Origin: Teredinibacter franksiae | Lineage (GTDB): Bacteria; Pseudomonadota; Gammaproteobacteria; Pseudomonadales; Cellvibrionaceae | Reading direction: 5' to 3' | Assembly: GCF_014218805.1 (NCBI RefSeq) | Contig: NZ_JACJUV010000001.1 | Location: 3,980,501 to 4,044,500, forward strand | Length of the DNA stretch: 64,000 bases | In this document: one piece after another, positions 17,922-28,784 of the stretch | How positions within the stretch are numbered: the stretch's first letter is position 1 | How the letters are laid out: the number at the start of each line of letters is the position of its first letter | Made by a program: the position numbers and the translations under genes | Notes under the pieces: model-generated | What the model was told of the DNA's origin: nothing | The model's database searches: none | Seen by the model: the letters and a program-made list of their open reading frames with translations, nothing else

Positions 17922-18389
17922 GAAGCATTGATTAAATTGCGAAAAAATACAACATGTGGATTGATTTTTTTGGCTCAGACTTGAGTGTTTTTTTTGAGCT
18001 TGTTGTCGTCCAGTGAATCCTTTTTGTTAGGGTTAGTTACATTGTCAGGGGTTTAGAGGCCATTGGCATTTATCCCAAAATCCGCATTCCGCAGTTATCG
18101 CTGTCTGTGGCGGGAGTCGTCTAATGAAACAGGGCGTATTGATAAGAAGTATTACCATCAGCTGTTTAGTACTTAGGCAGCAGTAAACAACACAGTTGCT
18201 TCTTGGGGAAACGGTTTAATCAGAGCCTTATGTTAGAATGTAAGAAACCTTTGTGATGTTGGTGTTGAGCCGCGTTGCGATCCAAATTAAAGCTATTTTG
18301 GCTGATTTAATAGAATATAAATAGATGCGAGAAATCTCGGGCCGCTTGGGTTTGATCAGAGGCTATCTTGCTATTTTAAGGGCGTTTTC
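17922..18389. other. Intergenic region between the molybdenum hydroxylase and GH115 genes
   Basis: No gene is visible. Near 17973-17992 a short CTCA..TGAG stem followed by eight T could end the molybdenum hydroxylase transcript. At 18207-18219 GGAAACGGTTTAA has the CG-centred look of a LacI-type site, about 170 bases before the GH115 start. Both are weak. Confidence 0.3.
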
Positions 18390-20942
18390 GTGAAAAATAT
18401 TTTCCGCATTTGTATAACCTTTCTGTTCCTGAGTTTGATTTCGAATGCATTTGCGTGCAATTTGCCAGCATCCGTTTGTACAAGTAATCTCGACGGCAGT
18501 TTTGCTTTGATTGAGGGGGGGCGGCCAGCTACCGTTGTGATTGACGCCGGTGCAGATTCTGCTGTGCAACGCGTTGCTGAGAGTTTTACTTTAGATCTAA
18601 AGCGGCTGACTGGGAAAAGATCGAAATTACTTTCGAGCCCCAAAAAAATAAAACAGCCGGTGGTGCTAATTGGTGTGCTTGGTGAGAGTAAACTCATTGA
18701 TGGATTGGTGAAAGAGGGTGTTGTTGATGCGACGGGGCTGTCTGGGCAATGGGAAGCGTACAAAATATCAGTTGTTGATAATCCTTGGCCGAAGGTAGAG
18801 CGAGCTTTGGTCATTGTGGGCTCAAATCGTCGTGGTGCGATATACGGCACCTATGAACTCTCCGAGCAACTGGGTGTTTCCCCTTGGTACTGGTTTGCCG
18901 ACGTTCCCGTGCAACGTCTTGAAAATGTCTTTGTTACCGCAGGTATTCAACGTGATCAACCAAAGGTTAAATACCGGGGCATTTTTATTAACGATGAAGA
19001 CCCCGCATTCAGTGGTTGGGCGAAAAACTCATTTGGTGGAGTTAATGCCGATATGTATGCGCATGTATTTGAGCTTATCTTACGCTTAAAAGGTAACTAT
19101 TTGTGGCCTGCGATGTGGGGTAAATCATTCCATCTCGATGATCCACGTAACACCTTATTGGCGGACGAAATGGGTATTGTGATGGGTGCTTCGCATCACG
19201 AGCCAATGACACGCGCACAATCCGAATGGCATGCATTCCCCGATGACCCAACAACAGGAGGAGACTGGAACTACACCACCAACGCCAAAAACCTGCGAAG
19301 TTTTTGGCGCGGTGGCATTGAGCGCATGATGTCTAAGGGTAATGGTGATGCGTTTGATAGTCTTCTTACTGTCGGTATGCGAGGAGATGGTGATGAACCT
19401 ATGTCTGATGGAACGGCAATAAATTTACTGGAAAAAATTGTCGCTGACCAGCGCGATATCATTGAAGAAGTAACGGGCAAGCCGGCGAGTGAAACGCCAC
19501 AGGTCTGGGCGCTGTATAAAGAAGTTCAGGATTATTACGATCAAGGCATGGATGTACCGGATGATATAACGCTGCTGTTTGCTGACGACAACTGGGGAAA
19601 TGTGAGGCGGCTGCCTACTAAGGAGCTGGATCGCAGTGGGGGCTATGGGGTGTATTATCATTTTGACTATGTGGGTGTGCCGCGTAGTTATAAGTGGCAA
19701 AACACTGTACAAATTGCCAAGGTGTGGCAGCAAATGAGTTTGTCCTACGAGCGTGGTGCGCGCGGCATATGGGTTGTGAATGTTGGTGACATCAAACCAC
19801 TGGAATATCCGCTCGACTTTTTTATGGAAATGGCGTGGAATCCAGAGAAAATGACTTCCGAAGCGCTTGCGCGGTATCCTCAGCAGTGGGCTGCACAAAC
19901 CTTTGGTGTCGAGTTGGCGCCAGCTGTAGCGGAGCTTATTTCCCGTTACAGTCAATATGCGGCGCGAAGAAAACCAGAGCTTATTGACGAGAGCACTTTC
20001 CCTATTGGTGACGTTACCAATCAAGTGCTGAAGGGCGGCGAGTTCGGGCAGTATGTTTATCAGTGGCGACAGCTTGTAACCTTTATGGAAGAGGTTAAAC
20101 CTCGAATATCGAAAGAGCAACAGTCGGCGTTCTTCCAGTATATTGAATACCCGGTTTTAGCTTTGTCGAACCTCTATGAGCTTTACTATGCTACCGCTTG
20201 GAATCGACGTCTCGCGTCTCATCATGATGCGCGAGCCAATCATTTTTTAACGATTGTAGAGGATTCGTTTAAGCGTGATAGAGAGCTAACTCAAAAATAT
20301 CATACGATAAATGGTGGTAAGTGGAATGGCATGATGAACCAGGTACATATGAATTATGTGCACTGGAACGAACCAACACAACAAACTATGCCAAGTGTAA
20401 CGCGGGTTGCAGGTGGTAGGAACGATATTCCCGTAGTGTTTGTTGAGGAGGAAGATGAAAGTCATACGGTTAGCATTGAAGCTTCCAACTTTGATCGGCG
20501 CTCAGCTGGTGCAAGTGTGGCTTGGGTTGCTATCCCCGATCTCGGTCAAACTAAAGCTTCTATGGTTGCCTACCCACAAGGAAAGCCGGCAACAAAAATT
20601 AGTGATAATGTACGATTGGAATATGATATTTCTGTGTCTGAGAGTACCGATTTGAAAGTGTCATTAAAACTGAGCCCTTCGTTGGATACTACCGGGGGTG
20701 ACGGCGTTCGAGTGGGAGTCTCATTAGATCAGGGACCAGTAAAAACGCTTGTTATGAATTTGCAGCCTACAGGTGGTGGTGTCAGCTCGGAAGAGCAACG
20801 GGATTGGTTTGATGCTGTGAGCAATAATTACCATTTGCTCGAAACAGTTTTTTTAGACGTTAAAAGTGGGCGGCGAACCCTCAAGATATGGCGATTGGAT
20901 GACAATGTTGTGCTGCAAAAAATCAGAGTGACGGAGTATTGA
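18390..20942 (+). CDS. Xylan alpha-1,2-glucuronidase, GH115
   Basis: 850 residues. A signal peptide (1-22, ending NAFA) targets it out of the cytoplasm. The GH115 family is recognised by KYRGIFINDEDPAFSGWAKN, LKGNYLWPAMWGKSFHLDD and MGIVMGASHHEPMTRAQSEW, then FADDNWGNVRRLP and GARGIWVVNVGDIKPLEYPLDFFMEMAWNP further on. A C-terminal accessory region (about 690-850) is beta-rich. It removes 4-O-methyl-glucuronic acid side chains from glucuronoxylan. It converges with the GH10 xylanase gene, so xylan degradation genes sit together here. The start codon is GTG with AAGGG about 8 bases before it. No poly-serine linker or CBM2 is present. Confidence 0.93.
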   Translation: MKNIFRICITFLFLSLISNAFACNLPASVCTSNLDGSFALIEGGRPATVVIDAGADSAVQRVAESFTLDLKRLTGKRSKLLSSPKKIKQPVVLIGVLGESKLIDGLVKEGVVDATGLSGQWEAYKISVVDNPWPKVERALVIVGSNRRGAIYGTYELSEQLGVSPWYWFADVPVQRLENVFVTAGIQRDQPKVKYRGIFINDEDPAFSGWAKNSFGGVNADMYAHVFELILRLKGNYLWPAMWGKSFHLDDPRNTLLADEMGIVMGASHHEPMTRAQSEWHAFPDDPTTGGDWNYTTNAKNLRSFWRGGIERMMSKGNGDAFDSLLTVGMRGDGDEPMSDGTAINLLEKIVADQRDIIEEVTGKPASETPQVWALYKEVQDYYDQGMDVPDDITLLFADDNWGNVRRLPTKELDRSGGYGVYYHFDYVGVPRSYKWQNTVQIAKVWQQMSLSYERGARGIWVVNVGDIKPLEYPLDFFMEMAWNPEKMTSEALARYPQQWAAQTFGVELAPAVAELISRYSQYAARRKPELIDESTFPIGDVTNQVLKGGEFGQYVYQWRQLVTFMEEVKPRISKEQQSAFFQYIEYPVLALSNLYELYYATAWNRRLASHHDARANHFLTIVEDSFKRDRELTQKYHTINGGKWNGMMNQVHMNYVHWNEPTQQTMPSVTRVAGGRNDIPVVFVEEEDESHTVSIEASNFDRRSAGASVAWVAIPDLGQTKASMVAYPQGKPATKISDNVRLEYDISVSESTDLKVSLKLSPSLDTTGGDGVRVGVSLDQGPVKTLVMNLQPTGGGVSSEEQRDWFDAVSNNYHLLETVFLDVKSGRRTLKIWRLDDNVVLQKIRVTEY

Positions 20943-21733
20943 GCGATTGAATTTTTGAAGAGTATATGGCGTGTTCAATGCGTTCTGATAGAGCTTGGTT
21001 CTCGGTGTTTTGAACGATTTTTTAAGCGGGTTAGTTTTGCTTTTGACCTTCTGTCGCTAGATGAATCCGTTCGTTTATTGGGTATTATGCGGTATTGAAG
21101 GGCCTCGAAAATAGTCATATTGTGGGGTCCTGTTCTATTGTTTATGTGAAAGCTAGTAGGACCAAAAGTGCGGGCCTGCGTAAATTGCATATCTTTTTGG
21201 TGTCTCTACAGCACTATTTTTATTGCTGCGTAAGAATGCGAGATTCATTTGATTACGGACAATCGTTAGTTATTAACTTGAGATTTTAGGGGGAGGCTAT
21301 TTCTTCGTTCTGTGTTCGATGTTGAAACCGTTGAGTCAGTTGAGCTAAGGCTGGGTTCCATGCGCCTGTAATATTGGCGTTCCGTCCAAAGCTTGATAGT
21401 ACTGTATTCTTGTGCTTGCGGTACACCTCCATTTTCTTTCTTTTGTTACTCTTGGGTATGGCTGTCTTCAGTAGTAATATTAAAAAAATGCACTCTGTAC
21501 AGAGTTGTAGGGAGTTAGTAATCGATTAATTATTCGAAAGAAAAAATTTTTCGATATTCCGTTGGTGAAATGGATTTTGGTCGTGCTATGAATTAATACG
21601 AGGAGCTTTTCTACACTGTAATTTATTCGCTCAGTTTATGGGGAGATATAGTGTTGTGAGTTTTAGCTGGATTTAATGAGCCCCCTAAATTTATTAGGGG
21701 GCTTTTAAAACAGTATTTCTACCTGCTTAGAAT
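20943..21733. other. Intergenic region between convergent GH115 and GH10 genes
   Basis: About 790 AT-rich bases with no gene I can support. The only clear signal is the terminator hairpin at 21679-21706. Confidence 0.5.
21679..21706. terminator. Intrinsic terminator between convergent genes
   Basis: AGCCCCCTAA at 21679-21688 pairs perfectly with TTAGGGGGCT at 21694-21703, with a 5-base loop and TTTT on the plus strand. It lies about 30 bases after the xylanase stop, so it probably serves the minus-strand gene, and it could also stop leftover transcription from GH115. Confidence 0.75.
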
Positions 21734-23611
21734 TTAGCGGTTTAAATAGTCCATTAGCCATATCATGGCAGGTCGTTCAGTACCGTTACTTTGAATTAAA
21801 CCAGTACCATTACGCCAAGTTTCGCCAACTACATAACCCCAAAGCGTAATTCCGACGACATCGGGGTGGTTGTAAAATACAGGGAATTGCTCGCGCATAA
21901 TGTTCAGTTGGTCTTGGTCGTTGGTTTTTGCAATATCATACTCTGAGATATAAATTGGTAATCCAAGATCCGCGATCCGATTCAGATTGGTTTTCAGCTC
22001 AGAAATTGACTGACTTTCCAATCCATGAGCTTGCAGGCCAATCGCATCAACAACACCGGCATTAATTGCAGGTCGAGCCATATCAATAAACTCACTGGTG
22101 TTCCACCTCAGTACGTTGTAATCGTTAAGAACCAATATCGCATTTGGGCAATATTTTCTGGTTAGCTGAAAGGATTTAATAATCCAGTCACTGCCGAAGG
22201 CATCTTTGGCAAAATTGGCCGGTGCATGTCCGGGTGTTGCTTCGTTAACTACATCAATAATGTCTGTATCGGGGTAGCGGTTGCAGTAATCACGAATCCA
22301 TTCTTCAATCTCAGCGGCTTTATCAGCATTGCTTAGGTTATTTATCCAGCTCGGGTATTGGCTACCCCAAACCATCGTGTGCTGTTTAAAGGGAATGCCT
22401 AGGGCTTTGGCATAGTTGTAGGCTCTATCGAGTCCGCCCCAATTGTAGTTATCACGCGAGCTTTCGACGGAGCCCCACTTACCTTCATTTTCAGGCGTAA
22501 TTTGATCCCAGTACTGATCGAAGTCAGAGCGCACATTGCCACTTGTTGTGATGTTACCAACGAAGAAACGCCCGGGATTAACGCTGCTACTAGAAGATGA
22601 GCTACTGCTGGAGGAGCTTGAAGAGCTAGAACTGCTACTTGAAGAGCTTGAGCTACTGACATTACAGTTTGCGGCCGAGATGCCGTTACCCAATACAGAA
22701 ATGTAGTCGATATTGCCAAGGCCTTCGTTGGTATTGGCCCGCAACACAATTTCGTTTACGCCTGAGTTCAAGTTGATAGACGTACCATCAACCGACCAGC
22801 TCGCCCACGATCCCGTTGTAGGGAAGTTTACGCTGCCCTGTGAGCCGTTAGACGTTATAGTTGCGGTGCGGTTATTGCTGGAACCATTCGCGTAACGCCA
22901 TTCGAGCATATAGTTGCCTCCCGACGCGACGTTAATTTTCCAGACAACTGACTTGCCTGAGGCATTATCGGTATTGGCAAAGCCGCTTCCCGTAAAACCA
23001 CTATTGTTGCTATCAACTGAGCCGTCTACAGAACAAAAACCCGTAGTGTTCTCTTGAATAGTAAGGTCGCCGTTTCCGCTAGAACTCGAAGAGCTACTTG
23101 AAGAACTGCTGCTGGATGAGCTGGAGCTAGAGGAGGAAGAGCTACTAGAGGAAGAGCTACTAGAGGAGGAGCTAGACGAGGAAGAGCTACTAGAGCTGGA
23201 AGACGAGCTACTTCCACCTTGGCAGGCAGCGCCGGTTACGGTTGGCGTTTCGGCATTACCGTTCGATGTACCCTGAACACCAAATTCTGCAGACTGACCA
23301 GGGTTAATGGTTCCATTCCACGCTATATTGCTGGCTGAGTATGGGTTTGAACCGGATAAGCTAGCATTCCAACTGCTGGTTACACGATTGTCACCGCTAT
23401 ACTTCCAACTCACATCCCAACCATTAATTGCAGATGAACCGTCGTTTGTAATCCGAATACTGGCTACAAAACCCGACCCCCATTGGTTGCTAATGACGTA
23501 CTCACAGCTTGCCCAGCTTGCTTGGGAAAAGCCTACCAATAAAAACAAGAATGATAAGCGTTGTGCCGATTTTAGCTTTACCTTCGATTTAAATAGTTGC
23601 ATTAGTTTCAT
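21734..23611 (-). CDS. Secreted endo-1,4-beta-xylanase: CBM2 - CBM35 - GH10
   Basis: About 625 residues. The open frame reaches a TTG at 23626, but the ATG at 23611 has GAGAT at a better distance, so I start there. Order: signal peptide ending SWA, CBM2 (about 36-130), a very long poly-serine linker, a CBM35 module starting LTIQENTTGFCSVDGSVD, a second serine linker, and GH10 over the last 281 residues. The acid/base glutamate is in DVVNEATPGH (about 457) and the nucleophile in YISEYDIAK (about 557). It cuts the xylan backbone outside the cell. The GH10 domain is short compared with the usual 300-350 residues, yet the barrel motifs WDQITPENEGKW, HTMVWGSQYP and GITLWGY are all present. Confidence 0.94.
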   Translation of the reverse strand: MKLMQLFKSKVKLKSAQRLSFLFLLVGFSQASWASCEYVISNQWGSGFVASIRITNDGSSAINGWDVSWKYSGDNRVTSSWNASLSGSNPYSASNIAWNGTINPGQSAEFGVQGTSNGNAETPTVTGAACQGGSSSSSSSSSSSSSSSSSSSSSSSSSSSSSSSSSSSSSSSSSSSSSGNGDLTIQENTTGFCSVDGSVDSNNSGFTGSGFANTDNASGKSVVWKINVASGGNYMLEWRYANGSSNNRTATITSNGSQGSVNFPTTGSWASWSVDGTSINLNSGVNEIVLRANTNEGLGNIDYISVLGNGISAANCNVSSSSSSSSSSSSSSSSSSSSSSSSSVNPGRFFVGNITTSGNVRSDFDQYWDQITPENEGKWGSVESSRDNYNWGGLDRAYNYAKALGIPFKQHTMVWGSQYPSWINNLSNADKAAEIEEWIRDYCNRYPDTDIIDVVNEATPGHAPANFAKDAFGSDWIIKSFQLTRKYCPNAILVLNDYNVLRWNTSEFIDMARPAINAGVVDAIGLQAHGLESQSISELKTNLNRIADLGLPIYISEYDIAKTNDQDQLNIMREQFPVFYNHPDVVGITLWGYVVGETWRNGTGLIQSNGTERPAMIWLMDYLNR

Positions 23612-24156
23612 TTTTTTATCTCGCAATTATTATTAAGTTGCTGAAACACTGTTAGATATTTCAGAATGACCCGAATATTTCTTCAGAACGACGATTGCTT
23701 CCTGTCGATAATGAATAGATAAGAAATCTACCAGATTCGTGAGTATGAAAGATCTAGTGTTGACCGTAGATAGACCGATAGTGTGTTCACTTGTTGATAT
23801 CGTGTTATGGCCATGTTTCAGCGATGAAATTGAGATTAACGTTTTGCCATGATTATTTCTTTAACCTCAATACCGTAGTGTGCTGAAAAAAATGTTGACG
23901 TTTATGACGCCCACAAAAATGATGCTAATAACGAGCCTAATCGATAGCGAAAACGCCGTTGTCTTTTGATTAAATAGCGGTGTTCATAAGCCGAATAGGT
24001 TGTTTTTTGTGTTCGGTGCGCATCGGAAACACTAGGCTGATACGCAACCTCGATTGATCGATATTGAGTTCATTTTCTCATAGCTCCCTAGCCACTAAAT
24101 TTTTTACTAGGCGTGGTGATTGCTTCTTGTATTTGTTGCAGCTGTTTTACAAATCG

Positions 24157-24291
24157 CCGAAGGGCGCGGCCAGGAAAACCTTATTGCAGCGTTGGCTTAC
24201 TTGGAAAGGCACTAGCCTTCCGCTGTGCAGTCCGCCTCACACTTAGGCTTGCCAGAATGCGCACAAGCTAAAACCAATTAATAGAGGTGCC
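24157..24291 (+). repeat. Copy of the dispersed MITE-like repeat
   Basis: The order of blocks matches the element at 51671-51938: CGAAGGGCGCGGCCAGG, GCAGCGTTGGC, TTGGAAAGGC, TTAGGCTTGCCAG, then the end CCAATTAATAGAGGTGCC. About 135 bases are alignable by eye. No left terminal repeat is apparent, so this copy is truncated or strongly diverged on its left. Confidence 0.65.
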
Positions 24292-24321
24292 TTAAAGTGG
24301 TCATAATTTTTTGCAGCAATA

Positions 24322-24355
24322 GGTCTCACATGGATAAACACCTCCAAGTGAGACC
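24322..24355 (-). terminator. Stem-loop downstream of the PL1 pectate lyase gene
   Basis: GGTCTCACATGG at 24322-24333 and CCAAGTGAGACC at 24344-24355 pair along 11 of 12 positions around a 10-base loop, 16 bases past the stop codon. There is no T tract after it on the minus strand, so it may protect the 3' end rather than terminate by itself. Confidence 0.5.
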
Positions 24356-24371
24356 CTCTAACACAACTGAA

Positions 24372-26315
24372 CTACTGTTGGAGGTTGCAGGTATTACCTA
24401 CACCACAGTTGCTGGAAAGAATCGCCGACTTGGCCTCGGATGCAGACTTCACGCTGTAGCTATAAGGCGGTGAGAATATGCTGCCTTCAGAGTCGTTCAT
24501 GCCTTTGGCTGTACCTTCATTACCAATACCTTTCCAGCCAGTGTGCTGGCCGCCCATGGTAAAGAATACGCTTTTACCGGACACATCGTAGTAGCAACCC
24601 TCAGCCAGAAGTGTCATTTCTCGCCCTACACCATGAAGCGAACCGCTATTTTTGTGGTAGTTATTAAGCATATGGATTTTGCCGAAACGCCCGCGAGGTT
24701 GACGAGAATTCACGCGATCTCCCCACATGCTGTTCATGTAGGTAATGTTGAGTTTTCCTCGGCTTTCAGTTTCGTTATCGCTACCGGCAATCAGGTTCGA
24801 CAAGCTGTGCTCTTTGTCGTAGGTATAGTGGAATTTACACCAGGAGCAAGTTACAAAATCGCCAGATCGGGTAACATCAAAATTACCGTCTTGACCGTCG
24901 GCTATGTCTACGTGATCAAACCAAACATGGTGGGCACCACCACCAATGTAGACACCGTCGGAGCCTGATCGACAATCGTCGTTGCTACCACATCGCTTAC
25001 CGCGAACGGCGATGTTACGAATAATGATGTTCTTCTTATCCGAACCGCTGATATTGATGTTTCCACTAATAACGACACCTGGCTTAGTGCCAATGATGGT
25101 GGTGTTAGCCCCGGGAGAAAGCGTGCCATCATAGGTGCCTGGGGTAACCAGTATAATTTTACTGGCGTTACCGCTGGCGGCCGACTTAAGTGCACTCATA
25201 TTGCTTACAGTGACAGCACTGCCAAGGTTAGTACCACCCCCGGTGGTGCCGCCGCTGACGCTCGCCCAGCCGGGTGCCTTGTCATTAATGCTAATGGTAC
25301 CGTTATTGTTTGAACTTGAACTTGAACTTGAACTTGAACTTGAACTGCTAGAGCTTGAACTAGAGCCCTCACAAGATGCTGCACTAATACCGCTGCCAAA
25401 GATACTGAGGGAGTCAATGTTTGAAAGGCCTTCGCCAGCATTGGCCTGCAGCACTATTTCGTTACTACCACTGTTGAGGTTCACGCTGGCGCTATCTTCG
25501 TTCCAGCTTGTCCAAGAGCCGGTAGATGGAAAACTAACGTCGCCTTGGGATGAGCCATTCACAGTAACGCTACCCGCACGGTTATTACTTGAGCCGTTCG
25601 CATAGCGCCAGTCCAATTGGTAGCTACTGGCAAACTGCACGTTAACGCGCCAAACAATTTTGGTGCCCGACTCGTTGTCGGTATTCGCAAAGCCTACACC
25701 TGTGTAGCCGCTGTTGTTGCTGTCTACGCTTCCATCAACAGAGCAGAAGCCTGTGCTGTTTTCTTGAATGACAAGCTCTGTACCAGTAGACGAGCTGCTG
25801 CTGGAGGAACTAGAACTGCTGCTGGAGGAACTAGAGCTGCTGCTCGAAGAGCTGGAGCTACTGGAAGAACTAGAATTACTACTTGATGAAGAGCTAGAGC
25901 TACTTGAAGAGCTGCTGGATGAAGAGCTGCTGGATGAAGAGCTGGAGCCTTCCCCTGAACCTGAACAGCTTGGTGTTTGGAAGTTACCGTTGTGTGTTCC
26001 CTGAAAGCCAAAGGTAGTGCTTTGACCCGCACCAAGGGTACCGTTCCATGCAATATTGGACGCCTCGACTGAGTTACCCGATGAGTTAATGTCCGCATTC
26101 CAAGAACCGGTAACGCTGGGGTTTTGATTAAAACCGAGTGTTACGTCCCAGTCGTTGATGGTTGAGGTGCTGTCGTTTGTTACAGTCACATTAAGGACGT
26201 ACCCGGAACTCCAGGTATCGGCAGTGCTGCTGCAGGACAATGCATGACCATAACTGGCAAACAGACTGAGCCCAATGCCGGCGATAGTTGAGTAAAATAT
26301 TTTTGAAGTAGACAC
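24372..26315 (-). CDS. Secreted pectate lyase: CBM2 - CBM35 - PL1
   Basis: 647 residues. The start is GTG, decided by a strong AGGAGG 7 bases upstream. Order: signal peptide ending GHA, CBM2 (about 27-118), a long poly-serine linker, CBM35 starting LVIQENSTGFCSVDGSVD, a second serine linker, and a PL1 pectate lyase domain over the last 300 or so residues. PL1 marks are HHVWFDHVDIADGQDGNFDV (calcium and active-site region), and VNSRQPRGRFGKIH, which holds the catalytic arginine. It cleaves polygalacturonate by beta-elimination, yielding unsaturated oligomers that the GH105 enzyme downstream could process. Its N-terminal 150 residues are very close to those of the PL3 enzyme. Confidence 0.93.
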   Translation of the reverse strand: MSTSKIFYSTIAGIGLSLFASYGHALSCSSTADTWSSGYVLNVTVTNDSTSTINDWDVTLGFNQNPSVTGSWNADINSSGNSVEASNIAWNGTLGAGQSTTFGFQGTHNGNFQTPSCSGSGEGSSSSSSSSSSSSSSSSSSSSSSSNSSSSSSSSSSSSSSSSSSSSSSSSSSSSSTGTELVIQENSTGFCSVDGSVDSNNSGYTGVGFANTDNESGTKIVWRVNVQFASSYQLDWRYANGSSNNRAGSVTVNGSSQGDVSFPSTGSWTSWNEDSASVNLNSGSNEIVLQANAGEGLSNIDSLSIFGSGISAASCEGSSSSSSSSSSSSSSSSSSNNNGTISINDKAPGWASVSGGTTGGGTNLGSAVTVSNMSALKSAASGNASKIILVTPGTYDGTLSPGANTTIIGTKPGVVISGNINISGSDKKNIIIRNIAVRGKRCGSNDDCRSGSDGVYIGGGAHHVWFDHVDIADGQDGNFDVTRSGDFVTCSWCKFHYTYDKEHSLSNLIAGSDNETESRGKLNITYMNSMWGDRVNSRQPRGRFGKIHMLNNYHKNSGSLHGVGREMTLLAEGCYYDVSGKSVFFTMGGQHTGWKGIGNEGTAKGMNDSEGSIFSPPYSYSVKSASEAKSAILSSNCGVGNTCNLQQ

Positions 26316-27234
26316 TATTATGCCTCCTAGATTGACGCAAGATTTGATTAGGCTGTACAGCCCTTTAGTTTCTTAATATTTCCAGTGGTGCGGAATTGAA
26401 TACAGCTACCGCCATGAAGAAAACCAAGTAAGGTCAAATTACCCGATAGGCATTGGATCAATGAGCACGAAAAAGCGTTTTTCCATACTGTTATGGATTA
26501 ACGATTTTCCATGCAACATATGGACATCTTCCTAGTATCAATTCAATACCACTAGCAATGCGAGTAGAAAAGTCACGAGTAGAGTGATTTTAAGCTACCG
26601 GGTGAATGCTGGAGCGGTTACGTTAGGGATGTATACGCAGGGCAAGAAGTACAGTAGAGCCCATCAAATTAACTATACCAAACATGATTAATCAATATTA
26701 TTATTTTTTGAGCAGATAAATTCTGCCCTTTCGGTACACAGTAATTAATTCAATGCGCTAACACCTCCTTAATTGGGCGTATTACTCCCTGTATTCTAAG
26801 TACAAATAGAAAGTGATAAATAAATCGGCTTCGGCGTGTGTCAAATGCATGATCAGTGCTGTCGATATTGTTGTGTAAAGTGAATTGATGTTGTGAGGGG
26901 CGTAAGTTAATGGGAGATTTCATTTGAGGAGCGTTTGTGGTGTTTGGCTATTACTTTATGAAAATAATTGAATCGATTGAGAGAGAGAGTTAGTAGAGCA
27001 AATGATTTTTGATAGTAATAAAATATTTGCTTGTGAAAAGTGTCGCGCGATTGCCCTGTTCTGGCATGATTCTTATTGTTTTATGCGGCTGCCTTTTGTT
27101 GAGGCGGTGAGCGTCTTTTGAATGCAGCTAGCCTTTTGCTGCGTAGATAGCATTGCACTAATCCGCGCAGGGTTAAAACTAATGCATAGCGCCCTGCGCT
27201 ATGGGGTGTGCAAGGCAGTTAAGCAAGCGCTACT
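26316..27234. other. Intergenic region, about 920 bases, with a possible operator
   Basis: No gene seen. At 26469-26483 GAAAAAGCGTTTTTC has perfect 6-base arms around GCG, about 150 bases before the PL1 start. It is similar in design to the palindrome at 48947. The rest is AT-rich with no recognised element. Confidence 0.4.
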
Positions 27235-28740
27235 CTATGGCTGAACATCGACGATTACTCGCTTATAGCGAGTGAGACGAGGTATGCCATGGTCAGTTAC
27301 CGCAAGAATAATATGCATAGTACCTGTGCCTGGCGGCATAACACGTTTGGTTTTTACGATGAACCAGGCTTTGGCTTTATCAAAGTTTTTAATATCGAGC
27401 ATTACGCCTGTTCTAGAATTTGAAATTCCACGGGTACCGGCTTCAGCATAAACAAACCACTCGTAGGATACGGCGTCTCCGTCTGGGTCCGAGGTGGGGG
27501 TAGCATCAAGATCTACACGTTCACCGGGTTTGGCGGTTATAGTTTCCGGGTGGCCCAGTTTCGGCACTGGTGGGTGGTTGGCTTCGCTGTAGGGTTTTAT
27601 AGTCCAATCCATTCGTGCCGAAAAATCGTTTTGGTAGGCTTCGCGCCAGCGCCAAATCGTTGCGTGATTGGTTGTATGCCATTCACCATCGTTGCCAAGT
27701 ACTTCATCTTGGGCATTTGTCCAGATTGGGCGGGTTTCCTCTTCTAAAAACCACTTTTCTTTTCGGGGAATATACAATTCATAGCGACCACCCCAGCCAC
27801 CCCAGTTTGGGTTTTTCGTGCTGCTTAAACCGTTATTAAGAAGGTAGAAAAACGCTGGCGTATCGCCTTCCATCATAAATTTCCAGCGAGGATATTCCGC
27901 TCCAAGTGTACCTTTTTGACGTACATTGCGATCTAGCCATTCGTTAGTCACTAGCGAGTAGTCTGCGCCTCCGAAGCGTCCATGGAATTTGTCTCCGCCA
28001 ATCGCAATCCATGTCGCATGGTGGAAGCCCCCACCAGCGTTAATGCCAGGTGTAACAATATAAAACAGTGCGGGGAATTCCTTTCGTATCCACGGGCCGC
28101 TGTTGTCCTGATCTGAAATCGCATAAACACGCAGTTTGGAAACAAAAGTGGCAAGTTGTTCAGCGTTTCGTGTTTCACGCACCTTCCAAAGCGCTTGCGC
28201 GAGCACGTTGGGGCCGCCCCATACGTTTATCCACAATGGCCGAGGATCATCGCGATCCACTGCCTGAATGAGTAGTTCCGAGCCCGGTGAATCTTTGCCT
28301 TTACCCACGCCCTGCATATCGTGAACGGGTATTCCCTGTGATATTACATTGAGTAATGATTTCGCCGAGGGGTATCCCGGTTCGTGGAGAAGTAGGTTGT
28401 TCTGCACCTCGCCATAGGCTTTAACGATACGTTTGATACGTTGAGGTTCAATACGTTTTTTTTCGTGCCCGGTAGCTGTGGCCACTAAGCCTTCAATGTC
28501 TAGTTGGTTGGCATAGGTCATGAGTCGCACCATAGACATTTGGTCATCGGGGTCTCCGCCTATATCGGTGAGCACGAACAGTCTAGGTTTTTCGTCAATG
28601 ATTCCTGCTGGATGGTTGTCATTGGCCTGGCTCGCATTTGATACTAGGAATAAGGTGAGGGCCAGCACAGAGGCACTGCGAATACTCAACCTGGTTGGTT
28701 TTGTTTGAGATATGGCTGGTATTTTATTGGCTCTTCTCAT
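27235..28740 (-). CDS. Sde0182-type nucleoside-hydrolase-like secreted protein (DUF1593), copy A
   Basis: 501 residues with a signal peptide (cleavage near residue 40, after SQA). The NH-like domain begins [20 protein letters not shown], carrying the D..D.DD acidic cluster that binds calcium in nucleoside hydrolases, and continues through [22 protein letters not shown]-terminal Ig-like domain (about 405-501) ends [19 protein letters not shown]. The family was named from a Saccharophagus protein described as cellulose-binding; no enzymatic role is established that I know of. It is the last gene of the long minus-strand block and close to copy B in sequence, probably a tandem duplicate. Confidence 0.85.
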   Translation of the reverse strand: MRRANKIPAISQTKPTRLSIRSASVLALTLFLVSNASQANDNHPAGIIDEKPRLFVLTDIGGDPDDQMSMVRLMTYANQLDIEGLVATATGHEKKRIEPQRIKRIVKAYGEVQNNLLLHEPGYPSAKSLLNVISQGIPVHDMQGVGKGKDSPGSELLIQAVDRDDPRPLWINVWGGPNVLAQALWKVRETRNAEQLATFVSKLRVYAISDQDNSGPWIRKEFPALFYIVTPGINAGGGFHHATWIAIGGDKFHGRFGGADYSLVTNEWLDRNVRQKGTLGAEYPRWKFMMEGDTPAFFYLLNNGLSSTKNPNWGGWGGRYELYIPRKEKWFLEEETRPIWTNAQDEVLGNDGEWHTTNHATIWRWREAYQNDFSARMDWTIKPYSEANHPPVPKLGHPETITAKPGERVDLDATPTSDPDGDAVSYEWFVYAEAGTRGISNSRTGVMLDIKNFDKAKAWFIVKTKRVMPPGTGTMHIILAVTDHGIPRLTRYKRVIVDVQP

Positions 28741-28784
28741 TGCATCCGAGTCTCTTTGTTGGCTGTAATGCTCAAATTTAAAAA

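Larger units (their letters stand above)
23612..24371. other. Intergenic region with a dispersed repeat copy and a stem-loop
   Basis: It separates two minus-strand CAZyme genes. It holds a repeat copy at about 24157-24291 and a stem-loop at 24322-24355. No gene is supported; a 60-codon plus-strand frame at 24064-24246 lies in the repeat. Confidence 0.5.

Noticed and set aside
25768..26004. Plus-strand Glu/Leu-rich open frame
   Set aside because: It is the reverse reading of the serine linker in the PL1 lyase gene.
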